DNA of 10,213 bases from Candidatus Woesearchaeota archaeon. Its GTDB lineage: Archaea; Nanobdellota; Nanobdellia; Woesearchaeales; B29-G15. Shown here in pieces: positions 1 through 6,622 of the stretch. Every line of letters begins with the position of its first letter. Positions within the stretch are counted from its first letter, which is position 1. The notes under the pieces were generated by a model. That model was not told the origin of the DNA. It saw only the letters and a list, made by a program, of their open reading frames with translations, and searched no databases. The DNA is taken from the NCBI GenBank assembly GCA_003650585.1, contig QMQS01000030.1, forward strand, positions 1-10,213, read 5' to 3'. The position numbers and the translations under genes are program-made.

Positions 1-1
1 C

Positions 2-601
2 AAGAAGCGCTTAGATAGGGGCGAGCTTGGGCGAATCTTTAGGGTCCAGGTTTCGAGGGTTGGCCCATTTCCCACCAGAATAAGGGACGTTGGCGTGGTA
101 ATCGACTTAGCGGTACACGATTTGGACATAGCCAGGTTTTTGATTAACTCTGAAGTGGAGCATGTTTATGCCAAGACTGAGAAGATGATTCACACTGCAC
201 ATGAGGACTTGATGGTGGCTATACTCACATTCAAGAACCGCACCATATGCAATCTCAACATCGACTGGTTGACGCCTACCAAAATCCGCAAGTTGTACAT
301 AACTGGCGAGAAGGGGATGTTTGTGGCTGATTATCTTAAGGAGGAGCTCATATTCCATGAGAATGATTTCTTGAACAACCACTTCAATTACTCTGATATA
401 ATGAGGGGTGTATCTGTGGGAAAGACTGTGCACTACAACATACGCAAGAGGGAGCCGCTCTTGGCAGAGCTCGAGCACTTTGTTGAGTGTGTTTTACATG
501 ACAAGCAGCCTTTAGTAACTGGGGAAGACGGGCTCAAGGCATTGGAGCTGGGACACGCAATAATAGACTCCTCAAACCTGAATAAGGTTGTGAGAAAATG
601 A
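2..601 (+). CDS. Gfo/Idh/MocA-family sugar dehydrogenase, C-terminal part (WbpB-like UDP-HexNAc(A) 3-dehydrogenase)
   Basis: The open frame runs in from the left edge, so the N-terminal NAD-binding Rossmann half is missing and 199 residues of an expected 310-330 remain. The visible part is the family's C-terminal alpha/beta substrate domain. Fragment residues 29-42 (DVGVVIDLAVHDLD) carry the conserved Asp/His catalytic region (His39), preceded by GPFPTRIR. Members of this family oxidise C3 of UDP-GlcNAc or UDP-GlcNAcA to the 3-keto sugar, the first step toward 2,3-diamino sugars. The stop overlaps the next start as ATGA (598-601), so the two are probably translationally coupled. The neighbouring 6-dehydrogenase, epimerase and amidotransferase favour the WbpB-type role over inositol or other Gfo/Idh substrates. 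The family call is firm; the substrate is inferred from context. Confidence 0.85.
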   Translation, partial: KKRLDRGELGRIFRVQVSRVGPFPTRIRDVGVVIDLAVHDLDIARFLINSEVEHVYAKTEKMIHTAHEDLMVAILTFKNRTICNLNIDWLTPTKIRKLYITGEKGMFVADYLKEELIFHENDFLNNHFNYSDIMRGVSVGKTVHYNIRKREPLLAELEHFVECVLHDKQPLVTGEDGLKALELGHAIIDSSNLNKVVRK

Positions 602-1779
602 AAATTGCTGTGGTGGGGTTGGGTAAGGCAGGACTGCCATTGGCAGCGGTTATAGCAGACTCAGGACTTGAGGTAATTGGCGTGGATATTTCAAAAGAGC
701 GAGTCGCTAAAATCAATAAGGGCATAAACCCAATCCCAGAAGAACAAGAGCTAGGCGTGTTGCTCAAGAAGCATGCAGGCAGTAACCTCAAGGCAACAAC
801 TGATTACAATGATGCCAAGCAATGTGATGCCTTTATAGTGATTGTGCCATTGCTAATTGATGATGCTAAAAAGCCGGATTTTGCTATACTCAAGCAAGCG
901 TTTCTTGCTGTAGCCGAAGTGATGAAGCCCAAAAGCTTGGTTGTTTTAGAGACGACTGTGCCCCCTGGCACAACAGAAACCAAGGTGAAGCAATGGCTGG
1001 ACAGCTCTGGCAAGCCCTACTACCTAGCGTATTCACCTGAGCGAATTATGACTGGCTACTCTATAAGCCGCTATCGCGAGTTCCCTAAGGTCGTTGCGGG
1101 TATAGATGCTGAGAGCGGGAGGCTTGCCCTTGAGCTCTACAAGAGGTTTTGCAATGCAGTGCACCTTGTTTCCAGTATTAGGACTGCTGAGCTAATCAAG
1201 GTGGCTGAGGGGGTTTACAGGGATGTGAACATTGCATTAGCAAATGAGCTCTATAAGGTTAGCAATGAACTGGGAGTGGATTTTTACGAGGTGAGGAAGT
1301 ATGCCAACCATAGGTACTGCCACATTCATAAGCCAGGAAATGTGGGCGGGCATTGTATTCCAATCTACCCTTGGTTCTTGATAAACCAACACAATGTTCC
1401 GCTCATAAAACTGGCTCGTGAGCTGAATGATGAGATGCTCAACTTCTATGCCAAGAGGTTGCAGCAGATAGTGCCTAAAGGTGGCAAAGTGCTGGTTGTG
1501 GGGTTGAGTTTTAGAGAGGGCGTGAAGGAGGTTGCTTACTCAAGGAGCATACCTTTAATTGCCATGCTCAAACAACAAGGGTATGAAGTGTATGTGTATG
1601 ACCCGCTCTTTACAGAGGAGGAGATAAGAGGGCTAGGTTTTAAATACTCAAAGGATTTTTCAAGCATGGACGGCATAATAGTGATGAACTATTACCCTGA
1701 GCTGCGAGATGGGTTGATGCTGTACAAAGACAAAGTGGTGGATGTCAAGGGTGTGTTCAATGATTTTGCAGTTGATTGA
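598..1779 (+). CDS. UDP-glucose/GDP-mannose dehydrogenase family; UDP-HexNAc 6-dehydrogenase (WbpA/WecC-like)
   Basis: NAD-dependent two-step oxidation of a UDP-N-acetylhexosamine C6 hydroxyl to the uronate. The 393 residues have the family order: N-terminal Rossmann domain (VVGLGKAGLP, 5-14), LETTVPPGTTE at 117-127, SPERI at 146-150, the central helix AELIKVAEGVYRDVNIALAN (197-216), the catalytic-cysteine motif NVGGHCIP (Cys253), and a C-terminal domain starting KVLVVGLSFREGVKE (297-311). Two positions are unusual. The Asn normally four residues after the conserved Lys (Lys201) is Gly205, and the usual VPTP motif reads VPLL (83-86). Catalytic Lys and Cys remain, so activity is likely. It starts inside the stop of the upstream dehydrogenase. 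It could make UDP-GlcNAcA (WbpA role) or UDP-ManNAcA (WecC role); the acetamidino module downstream favours the former. Confidence 0.9.
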   Translation: MKIAVVGLGKAGLPLAAVIADSGLEVIGVDISKERVAKINKGINPIPEEQELGVLLKKHAGSNLKATTDYNDAKQCDAFIVIVPLLIDDAKKPDFAILKQAFLAVAEVMKPKSLVVLETTVPPGTTETKVKQWLDSSGKPYYLAYSPERIMTGYSISRYREFPKVVAGIDAESGRLALELYKRFCNAVHLVSSIRTAELIKVAEGVYRDVNIALANELYKVSNELGVDFYEVRKYANHRYCHIHKPGNVGGHCIPIYPWFLINQHNVPLIKLARELNDEMLNFYAKRLQQIVPKGGKVLVVGLSFREGVKEVAYSRSIPLIAMLKQQGYEVYVYDPLFTEEEIRGLGFKYSKDFSSMDGIIVMNYYPELRDGLMLYKDKVVDVKGVFNDFAVD

Positions 1780-2713
1780 GCCTGTGCTGTTGTTTCTGAT
1801 ATCTTTTCTTAGTGTACATTATTCAATGCCGTATTTTATCCGCAAGGCAAGGAAGCGAGGCTTGATGGTAAGAGATATGTACAAGCCAGGTAAGCCCAAG
1901 GTTGTTAATCTCGGTGGGCTTGTTATGTTTGCTTCAATGTACCTAAGTTTGGTGGCTGCCCAGTTCTTTATAAAGAATGTTCTGCCGTTGTATATCTTTT
2001 ATTTTATTATTGCAGCCTTTGCTATGTATGGCTTGGCAGATGACCTGCTAGGGTTTGTTAAGAGGAACGGCAAGGTGCTTGTGCTGTTCTTTGTTGCTTT
2101 GCCGATTGCTTTGATAACCACTGACACAGACATTAATCTGGTTTTCTTTAATGTGGAGCTTGGTAGGTTGTATGGCTTGGTGTTTGCGCCATTGTATGTT
2201 ATGGTTGTGGCTAATCTGGTGAATATGTACGCTGGTTACAATGGGCTGAGTTTGGGTTTGACAATAATAATGCTTGTGTTTGCCTCAATCAAGGCAGCAC
2301 TGGGTGGTGGGTTTGGCCATGTTATTTATCTGTTGCCTTTGCTTGGGGCAATGTGTGCTATGATGTTTTACAATTTTTACCCAGCAAGGGTGCTCTTGGG
2401 GAATGTGGGCACATACCTCATAGGGGCTGGATTGGGAGCATTCCTTGTGCTTGCTGGAATGGAGTTCTTTGGTGTTATTATACTTATACCCCACATCATT
2501 AATTTCTTAATGTGGATATACTGGTGCATGATAATGCACCGTGAACCCCATGTGAAGTTCGCTAAATTACGCAGGGATGGCACTATAAACCCACCGAATG
2601 GACTCTCGATGAAGTTCCTTGTGGCCAAGTTGTTTAGAGTTACAGAGCCCCAGGCAGTGTTGATCTGCTATGCCATTACAACTGCTTTTGGATTAATTGG
2701 ATTGCTTGTTTGA
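1760..2713 (+). CDS. Polyprenyl/dolichyl-phosphate GlcNAc-1-phosphate transferase-like (GT4/MraY-WecA superfamily, Alg7/AglH-like)
   Basis: Multi-spanning membrane protein (317 residues, many hydrophobic segments) that would start a lipid-linked glycan by moving a HexNAc-1-phosphate from UDP-sugar onto a polyprenyl phosphate. Family landmarks in order: PKVVNLGG (46-53), GLADDLLG with the Asp pair 94-95, NLVNMYAGYNGLSLG (152-166), which matches the Alg7/DPAGT1 N-AG-NGL motif, YPARVLLGNVGTYLIG (207-222), and a late cytosolic loop with HREP (260-263) and DGTINPP. Asn215 stands where most relatives have Asp (GD), which is odd. I chose the ATG at 1760, 20 bases inside the previous gene, because the hydrophobic helix follows at once and GGGTG lies just upstream; an ATG at 1742 would add six residues. 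The position after the 6-dehydrogenase supports a glycan-initiation role. Confidence 0.85.
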   Translation: MILQLIEPVLLFLISFLSVHYSMPYFIRKARKRGLMVRDMYKPGKPKVVNLGGLVMFASMYLSLVAAQFFIKNVLPLYIFYFIIAAFAMYGLADDLLGFVKRNGKVLVLFFVALPIALITTDTDINLVFFNVELGRLYGLVFAPLYVMVVANLVNMYAGYNGLSLGLTIIMLVFASIKAALGGGFGHVIYLLPLLGAMCAMMFYNFYPARVLLGNVGTYLIGAGLGAFLVLAGMEFFGVIILIPHIINFLMWIYWCMIMHREPHVKFAKLRRDGTINPPNGLSMKFLVAKLFRVTEPQAVLICYAITTAFGLIGLLV

Positions 2714-2724
2714 GGAAAATAAGG

Positions 2725-2732
2725 TTTAAATA
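2725..2732 (+). promoter_or_regulatory. Archaeal TATA box (TTTAAATA) of the epimerase gene
   Basis: TTTAAATA lies in the 41-base gap after the GPT gene, with a purine/A-rich stretch directly upstream (GAAAATAAGG) where a BRE would be. Its first T is 30 bases before the ATG at 2755, so transcription would begin at or within a base or two of the start codon, giving a leaderless mRNA. No ribosome-binding site is visible before that ATG, which agrees. Confidence 0.75.
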
Positions 2733-2754
2733 CCCAAGTTGATTTTTAGCAAAA

Positions 2755-3813
2755 ATGAAAGTCGTGCACCTTGTTGGGGCGAGACCCAATTTTGTCAAGC
2801 TTGCCCCACTTATTGGAAAGTTGCACCCATTGAAAGAGGTGCTTGTTCACAGTGGACAGCATTATGACTACACCATGGATAAGGTCTTCTTTGACACTCT
2901 GGGGATTAAGGAGCCGGATTATCACCTCGGTGTGGGCTCTGGTAGCCATGCCGAACAAACAGGCAAAATCATGGTGGAGTTTGAAAGGATTTGTTTAAAG
3001 GAAAAGCCGCACCTGGTGATTGTTTACGGTGATTGCAACACCACAATTGCAGGGGCTCTCGTTGCTGCAAAACTTCATATCCCGCTTTGTCATATTGAAG
3101 CAGGGATAAGAAGTTACGATAGAGAGATGCCAGAGGAGATTAACAGGGTGCTCACAGACCACTGTTCTGATTACTTGTTTGCACCCACAATGACAGCAGT
3201 GAAAAACCTAGAGCAAGAGGGCATCACCAAGAATGTTTTCAATGTTGGTGATATTATGTTTGAAACCTATTTGGAGTTTATGGAGCAAGCCTCTGCTTCT
3301 ACAGTGATTGAGAGGTTGGGACTCAGTAAAAAGGAATTCTACCTAGCAACCCTCCATCGCCCCTCTAATGTTGACTTTAAGGAAAAGCTTGAGAGGGTTT
3401 TTAGAGCGATGTCACAGCTTGATAAACCTGTGGTGTTGCCATTGCACCCCAGGACAAGAAAGAGGGTTGAGTTGCATAAGGTGGATACAGGAGGGGTGCG
3501 CTTAATAGAGCCACAGCCGTATATTGATATGATAGCATTAGAAAAGAGTGCGAGGCTCATAATCACAGATTCAGGTGGGGTGCAGAAAGAAGCTTACTAT
3601 GCCAAAACCCCTTGTATTGTACTCAGGACAACAACTGAATGGCCTGAGTTGCTAGGGAACGGGGCGGTGCTCCTTGGCGAGGATTATGAAGCTTTGGGTG
3701 AGGAAGTTGTTGAGCTGCTGAGTCAAAGCTTTACCTTTGATAAGCTCTTTTTCGGTGACGGTAATACCTCAAACAAGATTGCAAAGATACTCAAATCAAA
3801 GCTCTTGTCATAA
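2755..3813 (+). CDS. wecB: Non-hydrolysing UDP-N-acetylglucosamine 2-epimerase family (WecB/WbpI-like)
   Basis: Cytosolic GT-B-fold enzyme of 352 residues that inverts C2 of a UDP-GlcNAc-type sugar to the manno form. Visible motifs: VGARPNFVK (7-15), GQHYDYTMD (34-42), YGDCNTT with Asp93, HIEAGIRS with Glu115, MPEEINR with Glu127, LHRPSN with His201, LHPRT (230-234) and TDSGGVQKEAYY (271-282). These correspond to the E. coli WecB catalytic residues Asp95, Glu117, Glu131 and His213. The C-terminal signature QKEAY plus TEWPEL differs from the QEEA...TERPE of ordinary WecB. From memory it resembles the WbpI group, which acts on UDP-GlcNAc3NAcA. It stands alone between two TATA boxes, so it is probably its own transcription unit. 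Epimerase identity is firm; the substrate (UDP-GlcNAc or UDP-GlcNAc3NAcA) is not. Confidence 0.93.
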   Translation: MKVVHLVGARPNFVKLAPLIGKLHPLKEVLVHSGQHYDYTMDKVFFDTLGIKEPDYHLGVGSGSHAEQTGKIMVEFERICLKEKPHLVIVYGDCNTTIAGALVAAKLHIPLCHIEAGIRSYDREMPEEINRVLTDHCSDYLFAPTMTAVKNLEQEGITKNVFNVGDIMFETYLEFMEQASASTVIERLGLSKKEFYLATLHRPSNVDFKEKLERVFRAMSQLDKPVVLPLHPRTRKRVELHKVDTGGVRLIEPQPYIDMIALEKSARLIITDSGGVQKEAYYAKTPCIVLRTTTEWPELLGNGAVLLGEDYEALGEEVVELLSQSFTFDKLFFGDGNTSNKIAKILKSKLLS

Positions 3814-3822
3814 TCGAAGATT

Positions 3823-3830
3823 TTATAAAA
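3823..3830 (+). promoter_or_regulatory. Archaeal TATA box (TTATAAAA) of the PHP-deacetylase-ATP-grasp unit
   Basis: TTATAAAA starts ten bases after the epimerase stop codon and 30 bases before the ATG at 3853. This is the same spacing as for the epimerase promoter and again predicts a leaderless transcript. The gap (3814-3852) is otherwise AT-rich with no clear ribosome-binding site. Its short T runs could also help terminate the epimerase message, but that is not demonstrable. Confidence 0.65.
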
Positions 3831-3852
3831 TTCTGATAGATTTTGCTAGGGA

Positions 3853-4545
3853 ATGGGATACATGTTCGACCTTCATGTTCATACTAACTACTCACCGGAT
3901 AGTAATATGAGCATTAGAGCTCTAGTTAAGAGTGCTTTGAAGAGGGGCTTGTCTGGGATTGCAATAACAGACCACGAAACTGTTAAGGGCGGGCTTGCTG
4001 TTAGGGATTATTGCACAAGCCACAACATACCATTGCAGGTGATTGTGGGACAAGAAAAGAAAACAAACTCTGGCGAGATTCTTGCCTTGTTTGTTGAGAA
4101 GGAGATTACTGCTAGAGATATTATCAAAGCAATTGGGGAGGTTAGAGCCCAGAATGGCTTGCTTGTTTTGCCCCACCCCTTAAGAAACAACCCCAAGATT
4201 CTTAGCTATTTGCAAGAGTTTGATTTTATAGAGGGGTTTAACTCTAGAACACTCCATAATGCCAACCTGAAAGCACTCGAGTTGGCAAAGAGGCATGGCA
4301 AGAAGGTGCTTGCTGGCTCTGACGCACACTTCCCAAGAGAGGTTGGTAAAAATGTTGTTATCTTTACCACTATTGATGATATTAAAAATCAGTTGCTGGA
4401 GGGGGACTATACACTGAAATTCACTAAGCGCTCATGGATAGACATCATCTGTGCAGCATGTTCTTCCGCATACATAAAGGGTGGATCACTTTATCTTACC
4501 AAACAGGTTTTGAAAAAGCTACTTAAAAAATGTATTTCATTATGA
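3853..4545 (+). CDS. PHP-domain metal-dependent phosphoesterase
   Basis: Compact single-domain PHP protein (230 residues). The metal-binding pattern of the superfamily is complete: DLHVH (His8, His10) with Asp16, ITDH (Asp40, His41), Glu68 in VGQEKK, LPHP (His108), and AGSDAH (Asp157, His159). Such proteins are trinuclear-metal phosphoesterases; relatives include histidinol phosphatases and bacterial capsule tyrosine phosphatases. The substrate is not visible here. Placement in a glycan cluster, first in a unit with a deacetylase and an ATP-grasp ligase, suggests a sugar phosphate, cyclic phosphate or phosphoprotein, but this is inference. The ATG at 3853 fits the leaderless spacing from the TATA box; an ATG at 3862 would lose three residues. 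The last 40 or so residues (from about 191) are basic/hydrophobic and fall outside the PHP motifs. Confidence 0.88.
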   Translation: MGYMFDLHVHTNYSPDSNMSIRALVKSALKRGLSGIAITDHETVKGGLAVRDYCTSHNIPLQVIVGQEKKTNSGEILALFVEKEITARDIIKAIGEVRAQNGLLVLPHPLRNNPKILSYLQEFDFIEGFNSRTLHNANLKALELAKRHGKKVLAGSDAHFPREVGKNVVIFTTIDDIKNQLLEGDYTLKFTKRSWIDIICAACSSAYIKGGSLYLTKQVLKKLLKKCISL

Positions 4546-5402
4546 CTACGGATGTCGAATGCCATTCTTTTGAAACGAATACAAGAGATGAAGCTGTGGC
4601 TAAGCGGGTTGAACAAGAGGCATTACCAGAACTGCTTCGTCTTTATAGAAAGCATAGAATTAAGTCAACATTCTTCTTTACAGTTAGGTTCGCTGAATTA
4701 TCCCCAAAATCTGTAATGCTTGTAAGGAAAGCAGGTCATGAGGTAGGATGCCACGGATACGATCATACTGATTATTATGATCAGATGGCTTTTGAAGAAC
4801 AGTTAGCTCTTCTTAAAAAATGTAAAACCAAACTTGAAAAGATTGCCAAGACAGAGATACTCTCATTCCGAGCCCCAGCACTAAGAATCAACAAAAGCAC
4901 TGTGATTGCGTTGGAAAAAGCAGGGTTTAGATTTGACTCCTCTGTTTCTTCGCAGAGGATTGATGGCCCTTTCACCTTGGGGGCAATGAATAAATTGGGG
5001 TGGCTATATGCTCCTAGAAGGCCATATTATTTGAGTTACAAAAACCCCTTTTTGGTTGGTAATTCGAAGGTACTGGAGGTTCCTGTTTCGGCTTTTATAT
5101 GGGGCTTCACTGGTACACATATGAGACTTAGCCCAGTTATAACAGCTCAACTACAAAGGATCTTACAATTAGAAGCTAGGCTGATGGGAAAACCTATCGT
5201 GTTTCTGTTTCACCCAAATGAGTGTTTGAGTTTTAAGAGAAAGCGTACAGAAAAGCGTGGAAGTTTGTTTTCAGATTATTTGAGACATAAGTTAAAGATG
5301 AAAAACTTAGGTAAAACAGCCTTAGAACTTTTGGATAAGCTGCTCTCAAGATGTCCCCAAAATACTAATTTTGTTACTATCAAAGATTATAAACCATGGT
5401 AA
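4530..5402 (+). CDS. Polysaccharide deacetylase family protein (CE4/NodB homology domain)
   Basis: A 290-residue NodB-fold protein without a signal peptide, therefore probably cytosolic. The CE4 motifs are in order: MTTDVE with the catalytic-base Asp8, KSTFFFTVR (45-53), the metal-binding H-x3-H in VGCHGYDH (His75, His79), LSFRAPALR with Arg114, and LFHPNE with His228. These support a metal-dependent deacetylase of an N- or O-acetylated glycan or nucleotide sugar. Archaeal members near glycan genes often have this layout, with the last His motif preceded by a long middle section (here 140-215). The start overlaps the PHP gene by 16 bases. The conserved Asp motif lies right at the N terminus, so an upstream start is unlikely, although the ATG at 4542 is also possible. 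A plausible job is removing an acetyl group from the acetamido-sugar glycan; the substrate is unknown. Confidence 0.87.
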   Translation: MYFIMTTDVECHSFETNTRDEAVAKRVEQEALPELLRLYRKHRIKSTFFFTVRFAELSPKSVMLVRKAGHEVGCHGYDHTDYYDQMAFEEQLALLKKCKTKLEKIAKTEILSFRAPALRINKSTVIALEKAGFRFDSSVSSQRIDGPFTLGAMNKLGWLYAPRRPYYLSYKNPFLVGNSKVLEVPVSAFIWGFTGTHMRLSPVITAQLQRILQLEARLMGKPIVFLFHPNECLSFKRKRTEKRGSLFSDYLRHKLKMKNLGKTALELLDKLLSRCPQNTNFVTIKDYKPW

Positions 5403-6571
5403 GAACTGTGTTTGTTTTGGATGGAAGGTCTAGGGCTGCATTGCAAGTTGTACGCTCACTGGGCAAGAGGGGTGTAAAGGTTATTATCGGTAATGATTCA
5501 TGGGTTTGTTCTAGTTTTTTTTCTCGCTTTGTTTCCAAAAGAGTTGTTTACCCTAACCCAAAAACCAAGGGGTTTAAGCGGTTGATGTTTGCTCTCCTTC
5601 AAAAGGAGAAGATAGATGTTGTTATTCCAGTGAGAGATGATACCACGTTATTTTTTTCAAGATACAAGGAAGAATTATCTAAATTTTCTAAAATTCCAGT
5701 AGCAGATTTCAAAACAATAATGAAAGGGAGAGATAAATCCCAAACAATAGAAATAGCGAAGAGAGCTAAAGTGCCTATTCCTAAGACTATTATTGTTAAC
5801 TCGCTTTCAGATGTTCTAGCAAATTATAAGAAGATTGGGTTTCCGATGGTGTTAAAGCCTGCCATCAGTACTGGCTCAAGAGGGTTATTCTTGTTGCGAA
5901 ACAAGGACCAACTGGATCAACTGAGAGATTCACTCTTTCACCGATATGGTAAGTATTTAATGCAGGAGTTTATTCCGTCTCAAGGAAACTATGGTCTTAA
6001 TGTGTTATTTAACGATAAATCTGAATTAAGAGCAGTGTTTGTCTACAAGCGTTTGAGAGATTATCCACGAGGAATGGGACCAAGTGTACTGAGAATGAGT
6101 GTAGTAAATGATGAGATAAAGAAGTATGGTGTAAGACTGTTTAAAGCTATGAGATGGCAAGGTGTGGGTATGGCAGAGTTTAAGGTGGATACAAGGGATA
6201 ATAAACCAAAATTAATGGAAGTAAATCCGAGATTCTGGGGCTCTTTGGCATTGCCCATCTACGCAGGTGTTGACTTTCCTTATTTACTTTTTAAGATGGC
6301 TCTGGAAGGTGATGTCACTCCAGTTATCAAGTACAAACAGGGGGTGCTTGCACGATGGCTTTTACTTGGTGACTTACTATGGTTGCTCAAAAGCAAGGAC
6401 AAACTTCATGACCTTAAGGAATTTCTTAAGTTTTTTAGAAAAAACCAAATATATGATATTATCTCCTTGAAGGATCCACTTCCAGCACTTGGAGCTCTAC
6501 TTGAAGGGCTTGAATTTATATTTAAGAAAAAGAAAAGAGAGCATGCATTTAATAGGGGAGTTATATTTTAA
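5396..6571 (+). CDS. ATP-grasp carboxylate-amine ligase family protein
   Basis: A 391-residue ATP-grasp enzyme. An N-terminal pre-ATP-grasp domain begins VFVLDGRSRAALQVVRSLG (5-23). The nucleotide-binding lobes show RDKSQT (Lys114), FPMVLKPAISTGSRG with Lys154 and the glycine-rich loop (149-163), MQEFIP (Glu191), GVGMAEFKVD (Glu261), and the metal site MEVNPRFWGS (Glu275, Asn277). A basic, partly hydrophobic tail of about 75 residues follows. The family activates a carboxylate as acyl phosphate and joins it to an amine. Close types are widespread in surface-polysaccharide clusters with unassigned substrates. In this locus a uronic-acid carboxylate is an obvious candidate acceptor, which is inference. 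It overlaps the deacetylase by seven bases and has no separate ribosome-binding site, so expression is probably coupled. Base composition is locally AT-rich, with T runs at 5515-5522 and 5651-5657. Confidence 0.85.
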   Translation: MVRTVFVLDGRSRAALQVVRSLGKRGVKVIIGNDSWVCSSFFSRFVSKRVVYPNPKTKGFKRLMFALLQKEKIDVVIPVRDDTTLFFSRYKEELSKFSKIPVADFKTIMKGRDKSQTIEIAKRAKVPIPKTIIVNSLSDVLANYKKIGFPMVLKPAISTGSRGLFLLRNKDQLDQLRDSLFHRYGKYLMQEFIPSQGNYGLNVLFNDKSELRAVFVYKRLRDYPRGMGPSVLRMSVVNDEIKKYGVRLFKAMRWQGVGMAEFKVDTRDNKPKLMEVNPRFWGSLALPIYAGVDFPYLLFKMALEGDVTPVIKYKQGVLARWLLLGDLLWLLKSKDKLHDLKEFLKFFRKNQIYDIISLKDPLPALGALLEGLEFIFKKKKREHAFNRGVIF

Positions 6572-6576
6572 AAAAA

Positions 6577-6584
6577 TTTAAATA
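6577..6584 (+). promoter_or_regulatory. Archaeal TATA box (TTTAAATA) of the HisH-HisF-amidotransferase unit
   Basis: TTTAAATA preceded by an A run (6571-6576), which resembles a BRE plus TATA element, starts five bases after the ATP-grasp stop. The expected start of transcription, 28-30 bases from the first T, falls at about 6605-6607. That coincides with an ATG at 6605 and lies 16-18 bases before the conserved HisH start at 6623. It would drive the overlapping genes from 6623 to beyond the right edge. Confidence 0.75.
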
Positions 6585-6611
6585 CAACCCAACAGGTTTA
6601 ACCAATGGAGT

Positions 6612-6617
6612 GGTGGT
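6612..6617 (+). promoter_or_regulatory. Candidate ribosome-binding site (GGTGGT) deciding the HisH start
   Basis: GGTGGT ends five bases before the ATG at 6623 and resembles the archaeal GGTGAT Shine-Dalgarno core. It favours 6623 over the in-frame ATG at 6605, which would add the six residues MEWWYK that HisH proteins normally lack. A leaderless start at 6605 remains possible because the TATA box places the mRNA 5' end about there. Confidence 0.45.
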
Positions 6618-6622
6618 ATAAG

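Noticed and set aside
107..478. Antisense open frame of 123 codons opposite the Gfo/Idh gene, and other minus-strand frames across the window
   Set aside because: They lie opposite well-supported conserved genes, have no recognisable motifs or promoters, and are typical shadows.
1742..1759. Upstream ATG start for the GPT-like enzyme
   Set aside because: It would add MSRVCS and lengthen the overlap to 38 bases. The ATG at 1760 is followed at once by the first membrane helix and has GGGTG upstream.
2523..2540. Perfect 7-bp inverted repeat with a 4-base loop (GGTGCAT/ATGCACC)
   Set aside because: It lies inside the coding sequence of the GPT-like membrane enzyme, has no T tract after it, and a repeat of this size is expected by chance in 10 kb.
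5515..5522. Run of eight T, and another of seven at 5651-5657, as possible archaeal terminators or slippage sites
   Set aside because: Both are inside the intact ATP-grasp frame within an AT-rich gene. There is no nearby gene end and no frame break, so they are more likely Phe/Ser codon runs.
6267..6470. Small overlapping + strand frame of 67 codons inside the ATP-grasp gene
   Set aside because: It is fully contained in another frame of a conserved gene and has no ribosome-binding site or recognisable sequence.
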